DNA of 64,000 nt from Clostridiaceae bacterium. Lineage in GTDB: Bacteria; Bacillota; Clostridia; Acetivibrionales; DULL01. The stretch is from contig DULL01000050.1 of the NCBI GenBank assembly GCA_012840395.1, positions 1-64,000 on the forward strand, read 5' to 3'. The stretch's first letter is position 1; each line of letters begins with the position of its first letter. Of this stretch, positions 40,464 to 48,759 are shown one piece after another. Both the position numbers and the translations under genes were made by a program. The notes below the pieces were generated by a model that saw only the letters and a list, made by a program, of their open reading frames with translations, was not told where the DNA came from and searched no databases.

Positions 40464-41048
40464 CTATCTTCTTCTTGTCATTACCTCATCAACAATACCA
40501 TATCTTTTTGCTTCTTCTGCAGTCATAAAGAAATCTCTTTCAACATCCCTTGCTATTCTCTCCAGTGGTTGGCCTGTATTCTCGCTTAAGATCTTGTTCA
40601 GTTTATCCTTTATTCTAATCAGCCATTCAGTATGAATTTTTATATCTGTAGCCTGACCTCTGACTCCTCCTAATGGCTGATGTATCATTACTTCACTGTT
40701 AGGGAGGGCAAATCTTTTTCCTTTCGCCCCTGCAGCAAGTAAGAAAGCTCCCATACTTGCAGCCATACCAACACATATAGTTGAAACATCAGGCTTTACA
40801 TACTGCATAGTGTCATATATAGCAAAACCTGCTGTAATTGAACCACCTGGGCTATTAATATATAGCTGGATATCCTTTTCAGGATCTTCAGCTTCTAAGA
40901 ATAACATTTGAGCAACCACTAAACTTGCTGTAACATCATTTATTTCATCGCTTAGAACTATTATTCTATCCTTGAGTAATCTTGAGTAAATGTCATAAGA
41001 ACGTTCACCACGATTAGTCTGTTCAACAACTATTGGCACAAGACTCAT
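40464..41048 (-). CDS. clpP: ATP-dependent Clp protease proteolytic subunit ClpP
   Basis: The 194-residue serine peptidase has the complete triad Ser98 (GMAASMGAF), His123 (MIHQPLGG) and Asp172 (RDVERDFF). It forms the double heptameric chamber used by ClpX, and by ClpC encoded at 53621. It stands between tig (94 bases upstream) and clpX (13 bases downstream). RBS AAGGAGGT precedes the ATG. No CtsR box is visible in its short upstream region, in contrast to the ctsR operon. Confidence 0.98.
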   Translation of the reverse strand: MSLVPIVVEQTNRGERSYDIYSRLLKDRIIVLSDEINDVTASLVVAQMLFLEAEDPEKDIQLYINSPGGSITAGFAIYDTMQYVKPDVSTICVGMAASMGAFLLAAGAKGKRFALPNSEVMIHQPLGGVRGQATDIKIHTEWLIRIKDKLNKILSENTGQPLERIARDVERDFFMTAEEAKRYGIVDEVMTRRR

Positions 41049-41141
41049 ATAATCTACCTCCTTGCCATTTGCTTATAACTTATAATAAATTAACCAGTGT
41101 ATAATATTCTTACCCAAGTACCATGGAAAATAAACCTTTTC

Positions 41142-42428
41142 CTAAATCAATTTTGCGCTACTCACTAGTAAGTCAATTGTCTTCCTTGTAATTAATTCGC
41201 TCTTTATATATTCTATATCATCAGGACTTAAATGTTTCTTAAAATCTTCAACACTTTGCTTGTAATTTTCTGAAAGCTGCTTGATTTCTTCTTCAACTTC
41301 TTCCTCAGAAACATTTATTTCCTCAGTTTTTTCTATTTTTTCCAAAACTAACTGTGTCTTGACTTCTTTTTCTGCTCTTTTAAGGAACTGATCCCTGAAG
41401 CTTTTCTCGTCAAGGCCCATTATTTCCAGGTATTTCCCTAAATCAAGTCCCTGATAGCGCAACCTGAGAGAAAAATCATAAATAAGGTAGTCAATATGCT
41501 TATCAAGCATAACCTGTGGTATATCTACTGTGGCATTGTCAACAACCTTAGAAACAACTTTATCTCTAATCTCATGTTCTGCTCTATGATTTGCTGCTTC
41601 AATAAGCTTCTTTCTCAAATCCTCTTTGTATTCAGCAAGAGTATCAAACTCACTTATATCCTTTGCAAATTCATCATCTATTTCAGGTAATTCCTTCACT
41701 TTTACCTCTTTTATCTTTACTTTAAATAGAGCTGGTTTTCCAGCCAGTTCTTTATGTCCATAATCCTCAGGGAATGAAACATTAACATCAACTTCATCAC
41801 CTGTTTTGGCACCGATAAGCTGGTCCTCAAAACCGGGTATAAATTGGCCTGAACCGATAGTAAGGTTGAAATCTGTTCCTTTTCCTCCTTCAAAAGCTTT
41901 GCCGTCAATAAAACCTTCAAAATAAATTACTGCAATATCGCCCTTTTCAATTCCCCTGTCATCAACAGTTATTATTCTGGCATTTTTTTCAGCAACCATA
42001 TTAAGTTCTTTTTCTACATCCTCATCAGTTACTACAACTTCTGGTTTTTCAACTTCTACCCCTTTATAAATGCCAAGTTCCACTTCCGGTTTCACAACTA
42101 CTTTGGCAGTAAATATAAGGCTCTTTCCTTTTCCAATCTGCTTTATATCAATTTCAGGCCTGTCCACAGGATGTATATCATAATCCTTTATTGCCTGTTC
42201 ATATGCTTTAGGGCAAACTATATTAATAGCATCTTCATACAAAACTTCTTCCCCATAATATCTTTCAACAATAGCTCTTGGTGCTTTTCCTCTTCTAAAT
42301 CCAGGAACATTAAATTTTTTGGCATTTTTAATGTAAGATTTTTGCATCCCGTCATTAAATGTTTCTTCATCCACTTCTATTTCTAATTGTTTCACATTCT
42401 TTTCAAGATCTTCAACTTTAACGTTCAT
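41142..42428 (-). CDS. tig: Trigger factor, ribosome-associated chaperone
   Basis: The 428-residue protein has the three-part trigger factor layout. The N-terminal ribosome-binding domain contains the signature FNVPGFRRGKAPRAIVE near residues 38-54. An FKBP-type peptidyl-prolyl isomerase domain (about 155-245) includes GDIAVIYFEGFIDG, FIPGFEDQLIGAKTGDEV and FPEDYGHKELAGK. A helical C-terminal chaperone domain (about 250-428) completes it. It binds nascent chains at the ribosome exit. The order tig-clpP-clpX-lonB is typical of Firmicutes. RBS GGAGG precedes the ATG. Confidence 0.97.
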   Translation of the reverse strand: MNVKVEDLEKNVKQLEIEVDEETFNDGMQKSYIKNAKKFNVPGFRRGKAPRAIVERYYGEEVLYEDAINIVCPKAYEQAIKDYDIHPVDRPEIDIKQIGKGKSLIFTAKVVVKPEVELGIYKGVEVEKPEVVVTDEDVEKELNMVAEKNARIITVDDRGIEKGDIAVIYFEGFIDGKAFEGGKGTDFNLTIGSGQFIPGFEDQLIGAKTGDEVDVNVSFPEDYGHKELAGKPALFKVKIKEVKVKELPEIDDEFAKDISEFDTLAEYKEDLRKKLIEAANHRAEHEIRDKVVSKVVDNATVDIPQVMLDKHIDYLIYDFSLRLRYQGLDLGKYLEIMGLDEKSFRDQFLKRAEKEVKTQLVLEKIEKTEEINVSEEEVEEEIKQLSENYKQSVEDFKKHLSPDDIEYIKSELITRKTIDLLVSSAKLI

Positions 42429-42662
42429 TTTTTACAATCCTCCATCCATATCCTATTGCATCCTAAATAAAATTATTATAAATTAGAATGTAAACTGATT
42501 CTTCTTAAACAGAAAAATTTCTATTCATGTATAATAATCAATTAATTATAGCATAACATATATAAAAATCCAATAAATAACCAAATAAAAATGCAATAAA
42601 TGCACAAAAGAATAAGAAAATATTCTTTTCCCGAATTTTCAATACATGGTTAGCTAAATACA

Positions 42663-43367
42663 CTACCTGCTTATTTCTATTGGCTTAAATCCCAAATAAT
42701 CCGCAGAAATAAGACTATAGGATATACCTTCTATCGTTCCTTCAACGGCCTTCAGACAGCTTGCCCCGTGCAAATGTCCATAAACACATATTTCTACATT
42801 ATTTTTCTTCATAATATCTATAAAATCAGATGGTTCTCCCTTACTGTTAAAGGGAGGAAAATGCAATACAACCATTATTTTTTCATTATCTTCTTTTTTT
42901 ATGCTGGCAAGTGAAAGTTTCAACCTGTTGAGTTCCCTTTCATATATTTTTCTGTCCTGAGGTCCGAATTCTTCATCACCAGGGCAATTCCATCCTCTGG
43001 TGCCGCAAATAATAATATCTTCAACCTTTATACTGCTGTTCTGTAAAAACTTGATTGTATTAAAATCATTCTCATCTAAAAACTCACACAGTTTTTTCTG
43101 AGTAGTCCACCAATAATCATGATTTCCTTTAGTAATAATCTTATTACCGGGAAGGGAATTTATAAACTTAAAATCTTCATAGGCTTCTTTCAGGTATGTT
43201 GCCCAGGAAACATCCCCTGCTATAATGACATAATCATCATTTGCAACTGTCTCTTCCCAGAACATCTTTAATTTTTCCATGTAATCTTCCCATCTTGGCC
43301 CGAATATATCCATAGGTTTGTGGATACTCAAGGCAAGATGAAGATCTGAAATAGCATAAACAGCCAC
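42663..43367 (-). CDS. Calcineurin-like metallophosphoesterase
   Basis: The 234-residue protein shows the metallophosphoesterase motifs in order: ISDLHLA (DxH) near residue 6, AGDVSWA (GDxx) near 50, GNHDYWW (GNHD) near 80, VVLHFPPF near 166 and VYGHLHGA (GHxH) near 195. These ligate two metal ions for phosphoester hydrolysis. The natural substrate is unknown. It begins 25 bases after proS on the same strand, so it probably shares the proS T-box-controlled transcript, though I see no biochemical reason for that. Confidence 0.9.
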   Translation of the reverse strand: MAVYAISDLHLALSIHKPMDIFGPRWEDYMEKLKMFWEETVANDDYVIIAGDVSWATYLKEAYEDFKFINSLPGNKIITKGNHDYWWTTQKKLCEFLDENDFNTIKFLQNSSIKVEDIIICGTRGWNCPGDEEFGPQDRKIYERELNRLKLSLASIKKEDNEKIMVVLHFPPFNSKGEPSDFIDIMKKNNVEICVYGHLHGASCLKAVEGTIEGISYSLISADYLGFKPIEISR

Positions 43368-43392
43368 CTGAAAAAAGCCTCCTTAATACTCT

Positions 43393-44829
43393 TTAATAGG
43401 CCTTACCCCAGTAAACCATATGCTTTGCTGGTTTATTACAGCACAGGCATGTATCTGAGATTTTTTCTTGAACAAAAGGTATGCACCTGGCAGTAGCACC
43501 CGTTTTTTCTTTTACTTCATCCTCACAGGCTCTGTCCCCGCACCACATAGCTTTTACAAACCCTGGTGTGCTATCAAGTATATTTTTCAGCTCTTCAATA
43601 TTAACTGCTGTATAAGTTTTCTTATCTCTTCTTTCCCTTGCTTTTTCAAGAAGATTTTTTTGTATATCTTTTAATAAACCAGCTACACTCTCCTCAAGTT
43701 TATCCATTGTAACAAAGATTTTTTCATGGGTATCTCTTCTTACCAAAACTACCTGATTCTTTTCTATATCTTTCGGACCCACTTCAAGCCGCACCGGTAC
43801 GCCTTTCATCTCATATTCACTAAACTTCCAGCCCGGCATCTTGTCACTGTCATCAAGTTTTACTCTAACTACTTTTGAAAGCCTGTCTTTTATTTCATTT
43901 GCTTTTTCCAGCACACCTTCTTTATGTTGGGATATGGGCACAATAATTAACTGAATCGGGGCAACTTCAGGAGGAAGAACCAAACCTCTGTCATCACCAT
44001 GTACCATAATTATTGCACCAATCAATCTTGTAGTCATTCCCCAGGAAGTTTGATGGACATACTTAAGCTGGTTATCAGCATCAGTATACTGGATATTGAA
44101 AACTCTTGCAAATCCGTCTCCAAAATTATGAGAGGTCCCTGTTTGTAAAGCTTTACCGTCATGCATCAGACTTTCTATTGTATAGGTTTCTTTTGCACCT
44201 GCAAATTTTTCCTTCTCTGTTTTCTGTCCTTTAATCACTGGTATAGCCAGTATTTCTTCACAAAAATCTGCATACACATTAAGCATTCTAATAGTTTCTT
44301 CCTGGGCTTCTTCTGCGGTTGCATGTGCTGTATGTCCTTCCTGCCATAAAAATTCGAGGGTTCTTAAGAAAGGACGAGTTGTCTTCTCCCAACGGACTAC
44401 TGAACACCATTGATTGTACAGCTTTGGCAGATCCCTGTATGAATGTATAATATTTGCATAATGATCACAAAATAAGGTTTCTGATGTGGGACGCACACAC
44501 AATCTTTCAGTCAGTTTTTCCTGTCCGCCATGGGTAACCCAGGCAACTTCCGGTGCAAAACCTTCAACATGATCCTTCTCTTTTTCAAGAAGACTTTCCG
44601 GAATAAACATTGGCATATATACATTTTCATGTCCTGTTGCCTTAAATCTTGCATCAAGGTTCTTCTGAATATTTTCCCAGATAGCATATCCATATGGACG
44701 TATTATCATACAGCCTCTTACACTTGAATAGTCAGCTAAATCTGCTTTCTTTACTACATCCGTATACCATTGGGCAAAATCAACATCCATGGAAGTTATT
44801 TCTTCAACTAATTTCTTATCCTTACCCAT
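43393..44829 (-). CDS. proS: Prolyl-tRNA synthetase, archaeal/eukaryotic-like type without editing insertion
   Basis: ProS charges tRNA(Pro) with proline. The 478-residue length and sequence ([31 protein letters not shown], motif 2 [20 protein letters not shown], motif 3 [13 protein letters not shown]) fit the archaeal/eukaryotic-like class II group. The anticodon-binding domain follows (about 285-385), and a C-terminal zinc-type domain with clustered Cys ([28 protein letters not shown]) ends the chain. The ~180-residue editing domain of bacterial-type ProRS is absent. Expression is controlled by the T-box leader just upstream. The first gene of this window encodes a plausible trans-editing enzyme. 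Confidence 0.96.
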   Translation of the reverse strand: MGKDKKLVEEITSMDVDFAQWYTDVVKKADLADYSSVRGCMIIRPYGYAIWENIQKNLDARFKATGHENVYMPMFIPESLLEKEKDHVEGFAPEVAWVTHGGQEKLTERLCVRPTSETLFCDHYANIIHSYRDLPKLYNQWCSVVRWEKTTRPFLRTLEFLWQEGHTAHATAEEAQEETIRMLNVYADFCEEILAIPVIKGQKTEKEKFAGAKETYTIESLMHDGKALQTGTSHNFGDGFARVFNIQYTDADNQLKYVHQTSWGMTTRLIGAIIMVHGDDRGLVLPPEVAPIQLIIVPISQHKEGVLEKANEIKDRLSKVVRVKLDDSDKMPGWKFSEYEMKGVPVRLEVGPKDIEKNQVVLVRRDTHEKIFVTMDKLEESVAGLLKDIQKNLLEKARERRDKKTYTAVNIEELKNILDSTPGFVKAMWCGDRACEDEVKEKTGATARCIPFVQEKISDTCLCCNKPAKHMVYWGKAY

Positions 44830-44879
44830 TTTCTCAACTCCTATTATTTATATTTAAATATTAATTAATTTACTATCCA

Positions 44880-45111
44880 TCAAAAAAACCGTCCCACAAA
44901 AACATGGGACGGAGTTATCCGCGGTACCACCCAAATTGGTTTTAAACCCGGCTTTCTAAGCTTATAACGAAGCTCAAACGGCAGCCTCCTCAGCTGCTCC
45001 AACGGGGGTGGGAAGAAAAGCTTTGGTTCAGGAACCTCGCAGCTTCAAGTTCCATTCTCTTCGAACCCGGACTTTTCGCAGTCCCCTATATCGGCTTGAT
45101 ATTACACTTAT
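44880..45111 (-). promoter_or_regulatory. T-box riboswitch controlling proS
   Basis: On the minus strand the leader contains the T-box sequence TTTGGGTGGTACCGCGG (plus 44917-44933), which pairs with the uncharged tRNA acceptor end within the antiterminator. An AAGCTGCGAGGTTCC segment near 45026-45042 resembles the conserved GCTGMGAG region of stem I. A terminator hairpin (44889-44912) follows. By position the specifier should be a proline codon; CC-rich segments exist downstream of stem I's conserved loop but I could not fix the exact triplet. Low charged tRNA(Pro) should promote read-through into proS and the metallophosphoesterase gene. Confidence 0.93.
44889..44912 (-). terminator. T-box intrinsic terminator
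   Basis: CCGTCCCA (44889-44896) pairs perfectly with TGGGACGG (44905-44912) around an 8-base loop, followed on the minus strand by seven T. The antiterminator competes for the upstream strand of this stem. Confidence 0.9.
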
Positions 45112-45117
45112 TTTAAT

Positions 45118-45146
45118 ATAATATATATTTCAATCGGGTGTGTCAA
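45118..45146 (-). promoter_or_regulatory. SigA-type promoter of the proS T-box transcript
   Basis: The minus strand has TTGACA (plus 45141-45146), a 17-base spacer and TATTAT (plus 45118-45123), starting transcription near 45111. A plus-strand TATAAT at 45117-45122 overlaps it and may serve ispF, giving overlapping divergent promoters. Confidence 0.8.
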
Positions 45147-45178
45147 TACTTTAGCAACATGATTAGGAGGCATAGGAC

Positions 45179-45649
45179 ATGAAAGTGGGAATAGGCCAGG
45201 ACAGCCATAGATTTGATTTTAATAATAAAGAAAAAGTACTTATACTTGGAGGAGTAGAATTCCCAGGTCATCCTCCCTTGTTAGGAAACAGCGATGCGGA
45301 TGTTATTCTCCACTCACTTACTAATGCTGTGTCAGGAGTAACCTGTGTGAATATTTTAGGCAAGATTAGTGATGATATGTGTCTGGTAAAAGGAATAACA
45401 GACAGTAAAGTATATTTAAAGGAAGCAATTAAATATCTTGGAAATAGCAAGATTGTTCATGTGTCTATTGCCATAGAGTGCCTGACTCCTAAGATAAGCC
45501 CCAAAATATCTGAAATCAGAGAAAGCATTTCCAGAATAATGGGTATTTCTCCTGAAAGCATAGGGATAACAGCAACTACAGGTGAAGGTCTGACTCCTTT
45601 TGGCAGAGGTGAAGGTATACAGGTTTTTAGCTGTATTACTGTAGAATAA
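45179..45649 (+). CDS. ispF: Divergent IspF-like 2-C-methyl-D-erythritol 2,4-cyclodiphosphate synthase
   Basis: IspF cyclises CDP-methylerythritol 2-phosphate in the MEP isoprenoid pathway. The 156-residue length fits. Metal-ligand motif DSHRF (Asp and His equivalent to E. coli D8 and H10) and the SDADVILHS helix (third ligand His) are kept, as is GRGEGIQVF. However, the usual AHSDxDV His is Asn (GNSDADV), the GDIGKxFPDTD loop reads VNILGKISDDM, and KATTTEKLGF reads TATTGEGLTPF. It may be a clostridial variant or a paralogue with changed activity. Its 3' end lies 6 bases from that of ispD, which supports a pathway link. RBS AGGAGG is well placed. Confidence 0.8.
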   Translation: MKVGIGQDSHRFDFNNKEKVLILGGVEFPGHPPLLGNSDADVILHSLTNAVSGVTCVNILGKISDDMCLVKGITDSKVYLKEAIKYLGNSKIVHVSIAIECLTPKISPKISEIRESISRIMGISPESIGITATTGEGLTPFGRGEGIQVFSCITVE

Positions 45650-45655
45650 TTAAGA

Positions 45656-46378
45656 TTATATCAGCTTATTTTCAATAATAGCTTCCGCTAACAACAGGTC
45701 CTCCGCAGTTGTTATTTTAATGTTGTTATAGCTACCTCTTACAAGTTTTAACCTATATCCAAGTCTTTCCACCAACACTGCATCATCTGTTCCGTAGAAA
45801 CCATCTTCAAAAGCCTTTTTATGCGCATCCAGAATTAAGTCATATTTAAAAGCCTGTGGTGTCTGTATCTGCCACAACTGGCTTCTGTCAGGAGTTTCTA
45901 CCACAAATCCTGAAGAATCCGCCCTCTTGATAGTATCCTTTACCGGTACAGCTACACAAGCAGCCCCATATTCACAGGCAGCGTTTATACATTCAGCTAT
46001 ACTGCTTTCTCTGATAAAAGGCCTGGCTCCATCATGTATTAATACTATTTCAGCCCGGTTATAGACTTCTTTAAGGCCGTTTCTAACCGAGTCCTGGCGG
46101 GTGTTTCCACCTGTAACCATTGATTTGACCTTTGTAAAATCATACCTGTCCACAATTTCCTGCTTGCAATATATAAAATCGTCCTTATTAACAACTAATA
46201 TTATTTCATCAATAAGATTGCAGTCCTGAAACACGCTTAATGTACGTGCCAAAAGAGGAATCTGGCATATTTCCACATATTGCTTATTAATATCCAAATT
46301 CATGCGGGTTCCTTTTCCGGCAGCCGCTATTATTGAGCTAACAAAGAAATTTCTTGTTTTCTTAGACCAAATAGCCAT
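45656..46378 (-). CDS. ispD: 2-C-methyl-D-erythritol 4-phosphate cytidylyltransferase
   Basis: IspD couples CTP with methylerythritol 4-phosphate in the MEP pathway. The 240-residue protein has the nucleotide-binding loop SSIIAAAGKGTRMN near residue 15, QYVEICQIPLLARTL, GGNTRQDSVRNGL, VLIHDGARPFI, VPVKDTIKR, and the WQIQTPQAF signature near residue 170. The first dozen residues before SSIIAAAG are slightly longer than usual. The start lies 8 bases after the PIN/TRAM gene stop with only a weak TAGG as RBS, so translational coupling is likely. Confidence 0.95.
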   Translation of the reverse strand: MAIWSKKTRNFFVSSIIAAAGKGTRMNLDINKQYVEICQIPLLARTLSVFQDCNLIDEIILVVNKDDFIYCKQEIVDRYDFTKVKSMVTGGNTRQDSVRNGLKEVYNRAEIVLIHDGARPFIRESSIAECINAACEYGAACVAVPVKDTIKRADSSGFVVETPDRSQLWQIQTPQAFKYDLILDAHKKAFEDGFYGTDDAVLVERLGYRLKLVRGSYNNIKITTAEDLLLAEAIIENKLI

Positions 46379-46386
46379 CTTTATGC

Positions 46387-47460
46387 CTACATTGCCCTTT
46401 CATCACTTAATTTAGGTTTTGCAAAAATCATTCTTCCTGCAGCAGTCTGGAGAACACTTGTTACAGTAACATTTACATTTTCTCCTATAAACCTTCTTCC
46501 TCCATCAATAACAATCATTGTTCCATCATCCAGATAGCCTATTCCTTGCCCGTTTTCTTTTCCATCCTTAATAACCTGGATTGTCATTTCTTCACCCGGA
46601 AGTGCAATAGGTTTAACTGCATTTGAAAGCTCATTAATATTGAGGACCTGAACTCCTTTGAAACTGGCTACTTTATTAAGATTGTAGTCTATTGTGACCA
46701 CCTTGCCGCCTACTTTTTTCGCCAGGTTTAACAATTCACTGTCTACCTCTCCTCCTTCAGGAACTCCAACATCCTCTATCCTGACCGGATGTTTCAACTC
46801 TTTCTGTATCATATTCAAGACGTCAAGCCCTCTTCTGCCCCGGTTTCTCTTCAATGTGTCCGAAGAATCAGCTATATGTCTCAATTCCTCCAATACAAAG
46901 CTCGGAACTATAAGCTCTCCTTCAATAAAGCCGCTCCTTAGAATATCTACTATCCTTCCGTCAATTATCACACTAGTATCTAAAATTTTAGCATCTGAAG
47001 ATGTTTTCGATAATTTATTATTAAACTTTGAAAAAAATATTCCATTTTGAATTTCATGTTTCTTTGAGAATACTATTGCGATACCAAGGCATCCAAAAAT
47101 AACGTTGACTGAAATTGATATGGGAAGTCCTATTATTTCAATTCTATTGAATGGTATAGTGATCAGATTCGCTACTATCAAACCAATTATAAGTCCTATT
47201 ACTCCAATAATCAGTTCATACAGGGTAATATTCTGTATAGAATCCTCCAGTTTGTCCAGGATTTCAATAAGTGTACATATTATCTTATTGGCAGCAGTAT
47301 AAAATAAAATACCCGCTAAAACTGAAATAATAATAAATAAAAATAATTCCAAACTGTCTGCCAAAGCCAGATTCAGATTATCAAAAATTGTCTTGCTTAT
47401 AGTAAATCCTGTAATAGCGCCTACAAGGGTAAAGGAAATTTTCATAACCTTGTTTAACAC
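46387..47460 (-). CDS. PIN/TRAM-domain membrane protein (YacL-like)
   Basis: The 357-residue protein has four N-terminal membrane helices (about 5-140) and then a PIN nuclease-like domain (about 160-275) opening with ILDTSVIIDGRIVDI. Acidic residues of the PIN site include DGRIVD, ELRHIAD, and DYNLNKVA. A TRAM RNA-binding domain (about 290-345, GKENGQGIGYLDDGTMIVIDGG) ends it. The family, called YacL in Bacillus, is conserved beside ispD and radA in Firmicutes. Its function is not settled. It is co-transcribed with ispD downstream (8-base gap). Confidence 0.92.
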   Translation of the reverse strand: MLNKVMKISFTLVGAITGFTISKTIFDNLNLALADSLELFLFIIISVLAGILFYTAANKIICTLIEILDKLEDSIQNITLYELIIGVIGLIIGLIVANLITIPFNRIEIIGLPISISVNVIFGCLGIAIVFSKKHEIQNGIFFSKFNNKLSKTSSDAKILDTSVIIDGRIVDILRSGFIEGELIVPSFVLEELRHIADSSDTLKRNRGRRGLDVLNMIQKELKHPVRIEDVGVPEGGEVDSELLNLAKKVGGKVVTIDYNLNKVASFKGVQVLNINELSNAVKPIALPGEEMTIQVIKDGKENGQGIGYLDDGTMIVIDGGRRFIGENVNVTVTSVLQTAAGRMIFAKPKLSDERAM

Positions 47461-47568
47461 GGTATCTACTCCCTTATAACAAGATTTATAACAGACTTTT
47501 GCGTTTAAGATCTTTTGTGTTTAAGATTTCGTGATACTTTACACATCATTAAGATCAAATATTCAAGA

Positions 47569-48048
47569 CTATCCTTCAAAACATTGATTGATTTTCACCT
47601 CAATGGTATCCTGATCAAGGCCTTTTGCTAGAACCAGTTCACTAATAAGAATCTGTTTTGCACTATTTAACATTTTCTTTTCCCCGGTAGATAACCCTTT
47701 TTCTTTCTCCCTAAGTATTAGTGTTCTGACTACATCTGCAACTTCAAATATATTACCGCTTTTAATTTTCAGCATATTTTCCCGGTACCTTTTATTCCAA
47801 TTGCTTGTACAATTTTTTTGCTGGTCAAGCAAAATATCAAATACCTTATCCGCATCCTGATTGCTTATAACTTCTCTGATACCTATCTCCCGGCTATTCT
47901 GAATTGGTATCAGTACTTTCATTTCACCTATGGGCATTCTTACAACATAATAACTTTGTTTTTGCCCAAGTATCTCTTTTTCTTCAATTGACTCAATAAT
48001 CCCTGCTCCGTGCATAGGATATACAATTTTATCTCCTATATGAAACAT
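47569..48048 (-). CDS. CarD/CdnL-family RNA polymerase-binding regulator
   Basis: The 159-residue protein is a complete CarD_CdnL_TRCF protein. The N-terminal Tudor-like domain (FHIGDKIVYPMHGAGIIESIEEKEILGQKQSYYVVRMP) binds the RNA polymerase beta subunit. The helical C-terminal part (about 75-159, including NWNKRYRENMLKIKSGNIFEVADVVRTL) contacts promoter DNA upstream of -10. Such proteins stabilise open complexes at many promoters. A strong SigA promoter lies upstream and the PIN/TRAM gene follows on the same strand after about 108 bases, so they may share a transcript. Confidence 0.93.
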   Translation of the reverse strand: MFHIGDKIVYPMHGAGIIESIEEKEILGQKQSYYVVRMPIGEMKVLIPIQNSREIGIREVISNQDADKVFDILLDQQKNCTSNWNKRYRENMLKIKSGNIFEVADVVRTLILREKEKGLSTGEKKMLNSAKQILISELVLAKGLDQDTIEVKINQCFEG

Positions 48049-48354
48049 ACTATCCTCCGCGGTAAATCAAATAGCCCAGGCAAAATAAGTGTACAAAAAA
48101 ATTAAAATATAATATACTTGAATAAGGACTGCATGTCTAAGTATACTATAAATATGCATAATTGTCAAAATTAAATATTCTACCACTTAACAAACGCATA
48201 TGTCAATGATTATTTTTTCCTTAATTTTTGCCCTTTTAATTCTGCCTTTAGCTTTTTAACTCGCTAATTATGCCGTATTTCATTTGACAAAGGCCATAAA
48301 AAAGACTTATAATAAACTTACTAATACATGGTATCCAATATATCTTGCTGAGGA
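48049..48354. promoter_or_regulatory. Divergent promoter region of carD-type and MazG-like genes
   Basis: This 306-base gap has no ORF. On the minus strand, TTGACA (plus 48163-48168), a 17-base spacer and TATACT (plus 48140-48145) form a strong promoter for the CarD gene. On the plus strand, TTGACA (48284-48289), an 18-base spacer and TATAAT (48308-48313) serve the MazG-like gene. In related genomes disA commonly lies about here; it is absent. Confidence 0.8.
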
Positions 48355-48363
48355 GTGAAAACA

Positions 48364-48759
48364 TTGAAGGACATGATAATGGATGAGTTCCAGTATTCAA
48401 TTTCCGAACTTCTTAACCGCAACAAAAGTATTTTGGATCTGATTACCAAATTTCAAGATTCTAATTCCAGAATTAACCGTTCCATCATCAAAGCAGTCAC
48501 TCATTGCGGCTGTTTAAAAATAAACGCAAAAAAACAAGAGTTTTCCGAAAATGCCAGTCTTGAAGAAATGAAAAACCTTTTATCTACCCACCTTGAAGGT
48601 AGTCTTTGCGAAAACTGCCGTGATTTTATAGAAAAAGAAATTGGGAGAAGCATGTTTTATCTTGCTTCCATATGCAATACTCTTGATCTTAATCTGTATG
48701 ATATTCTTATAAAAGAACATGAAAACCTAAAACTGCTTGGTAAGTACAATCTAAGGTAA
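48364..48759 (+). CDS. Small Cys-containing protein with MazG-like C-terminus
   Basis: I place the start at TTG 48364 because AGGAG (48351-48355) is 8 bases from it, whereas the GTG at 48355 overlaps that site; the product is then 131 residues. The protein is helical. Its C-terminal pattern EKEIGRSMFYLASICNTLDLNLYDIL resembles the last helices of MazG-type nucleotide pyrophosphohydrolases, but the acidic catalytic residues of MazG are not evident. Cys occur in THCGCL and LCENCRD, which might bind metal. A consensus promoter precedes it, and its stop overlaps the convergent radA by 9 bases. Confidence 0.65.
   Translation: MKDMIMDEFQYSISELLNRNKSILDLITKFQDSNSRINRSIIKAVTHCGCLKINAKKQEFSENASLEEMKNLLSTHLEGSLCENCRDFIEKEIGRSMFYLASICNTLDLNLYDILIKEHENLKLLGKYNLR

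Noticed and set aside
44889-44912. GGGACGG hairpin as another copy of the 53532-53602 palindrome
   Set aside because: It is the intrinsic terminator of the T-box; only the short GGGACGG string is shared.
45055-45075. tRNA T-arm-like GGTTCGA on the minus strand
   Set aside because: It is part of stem I of the proS T-box leader; no acceptor stem or cloverleaf can be drawn around it.
48355-48363. GTG start for the MazG-like gene
   Set aside because: It overlaps the AGGAG ribosome binding site by its first base; TTG at 48364 has the right spacing.
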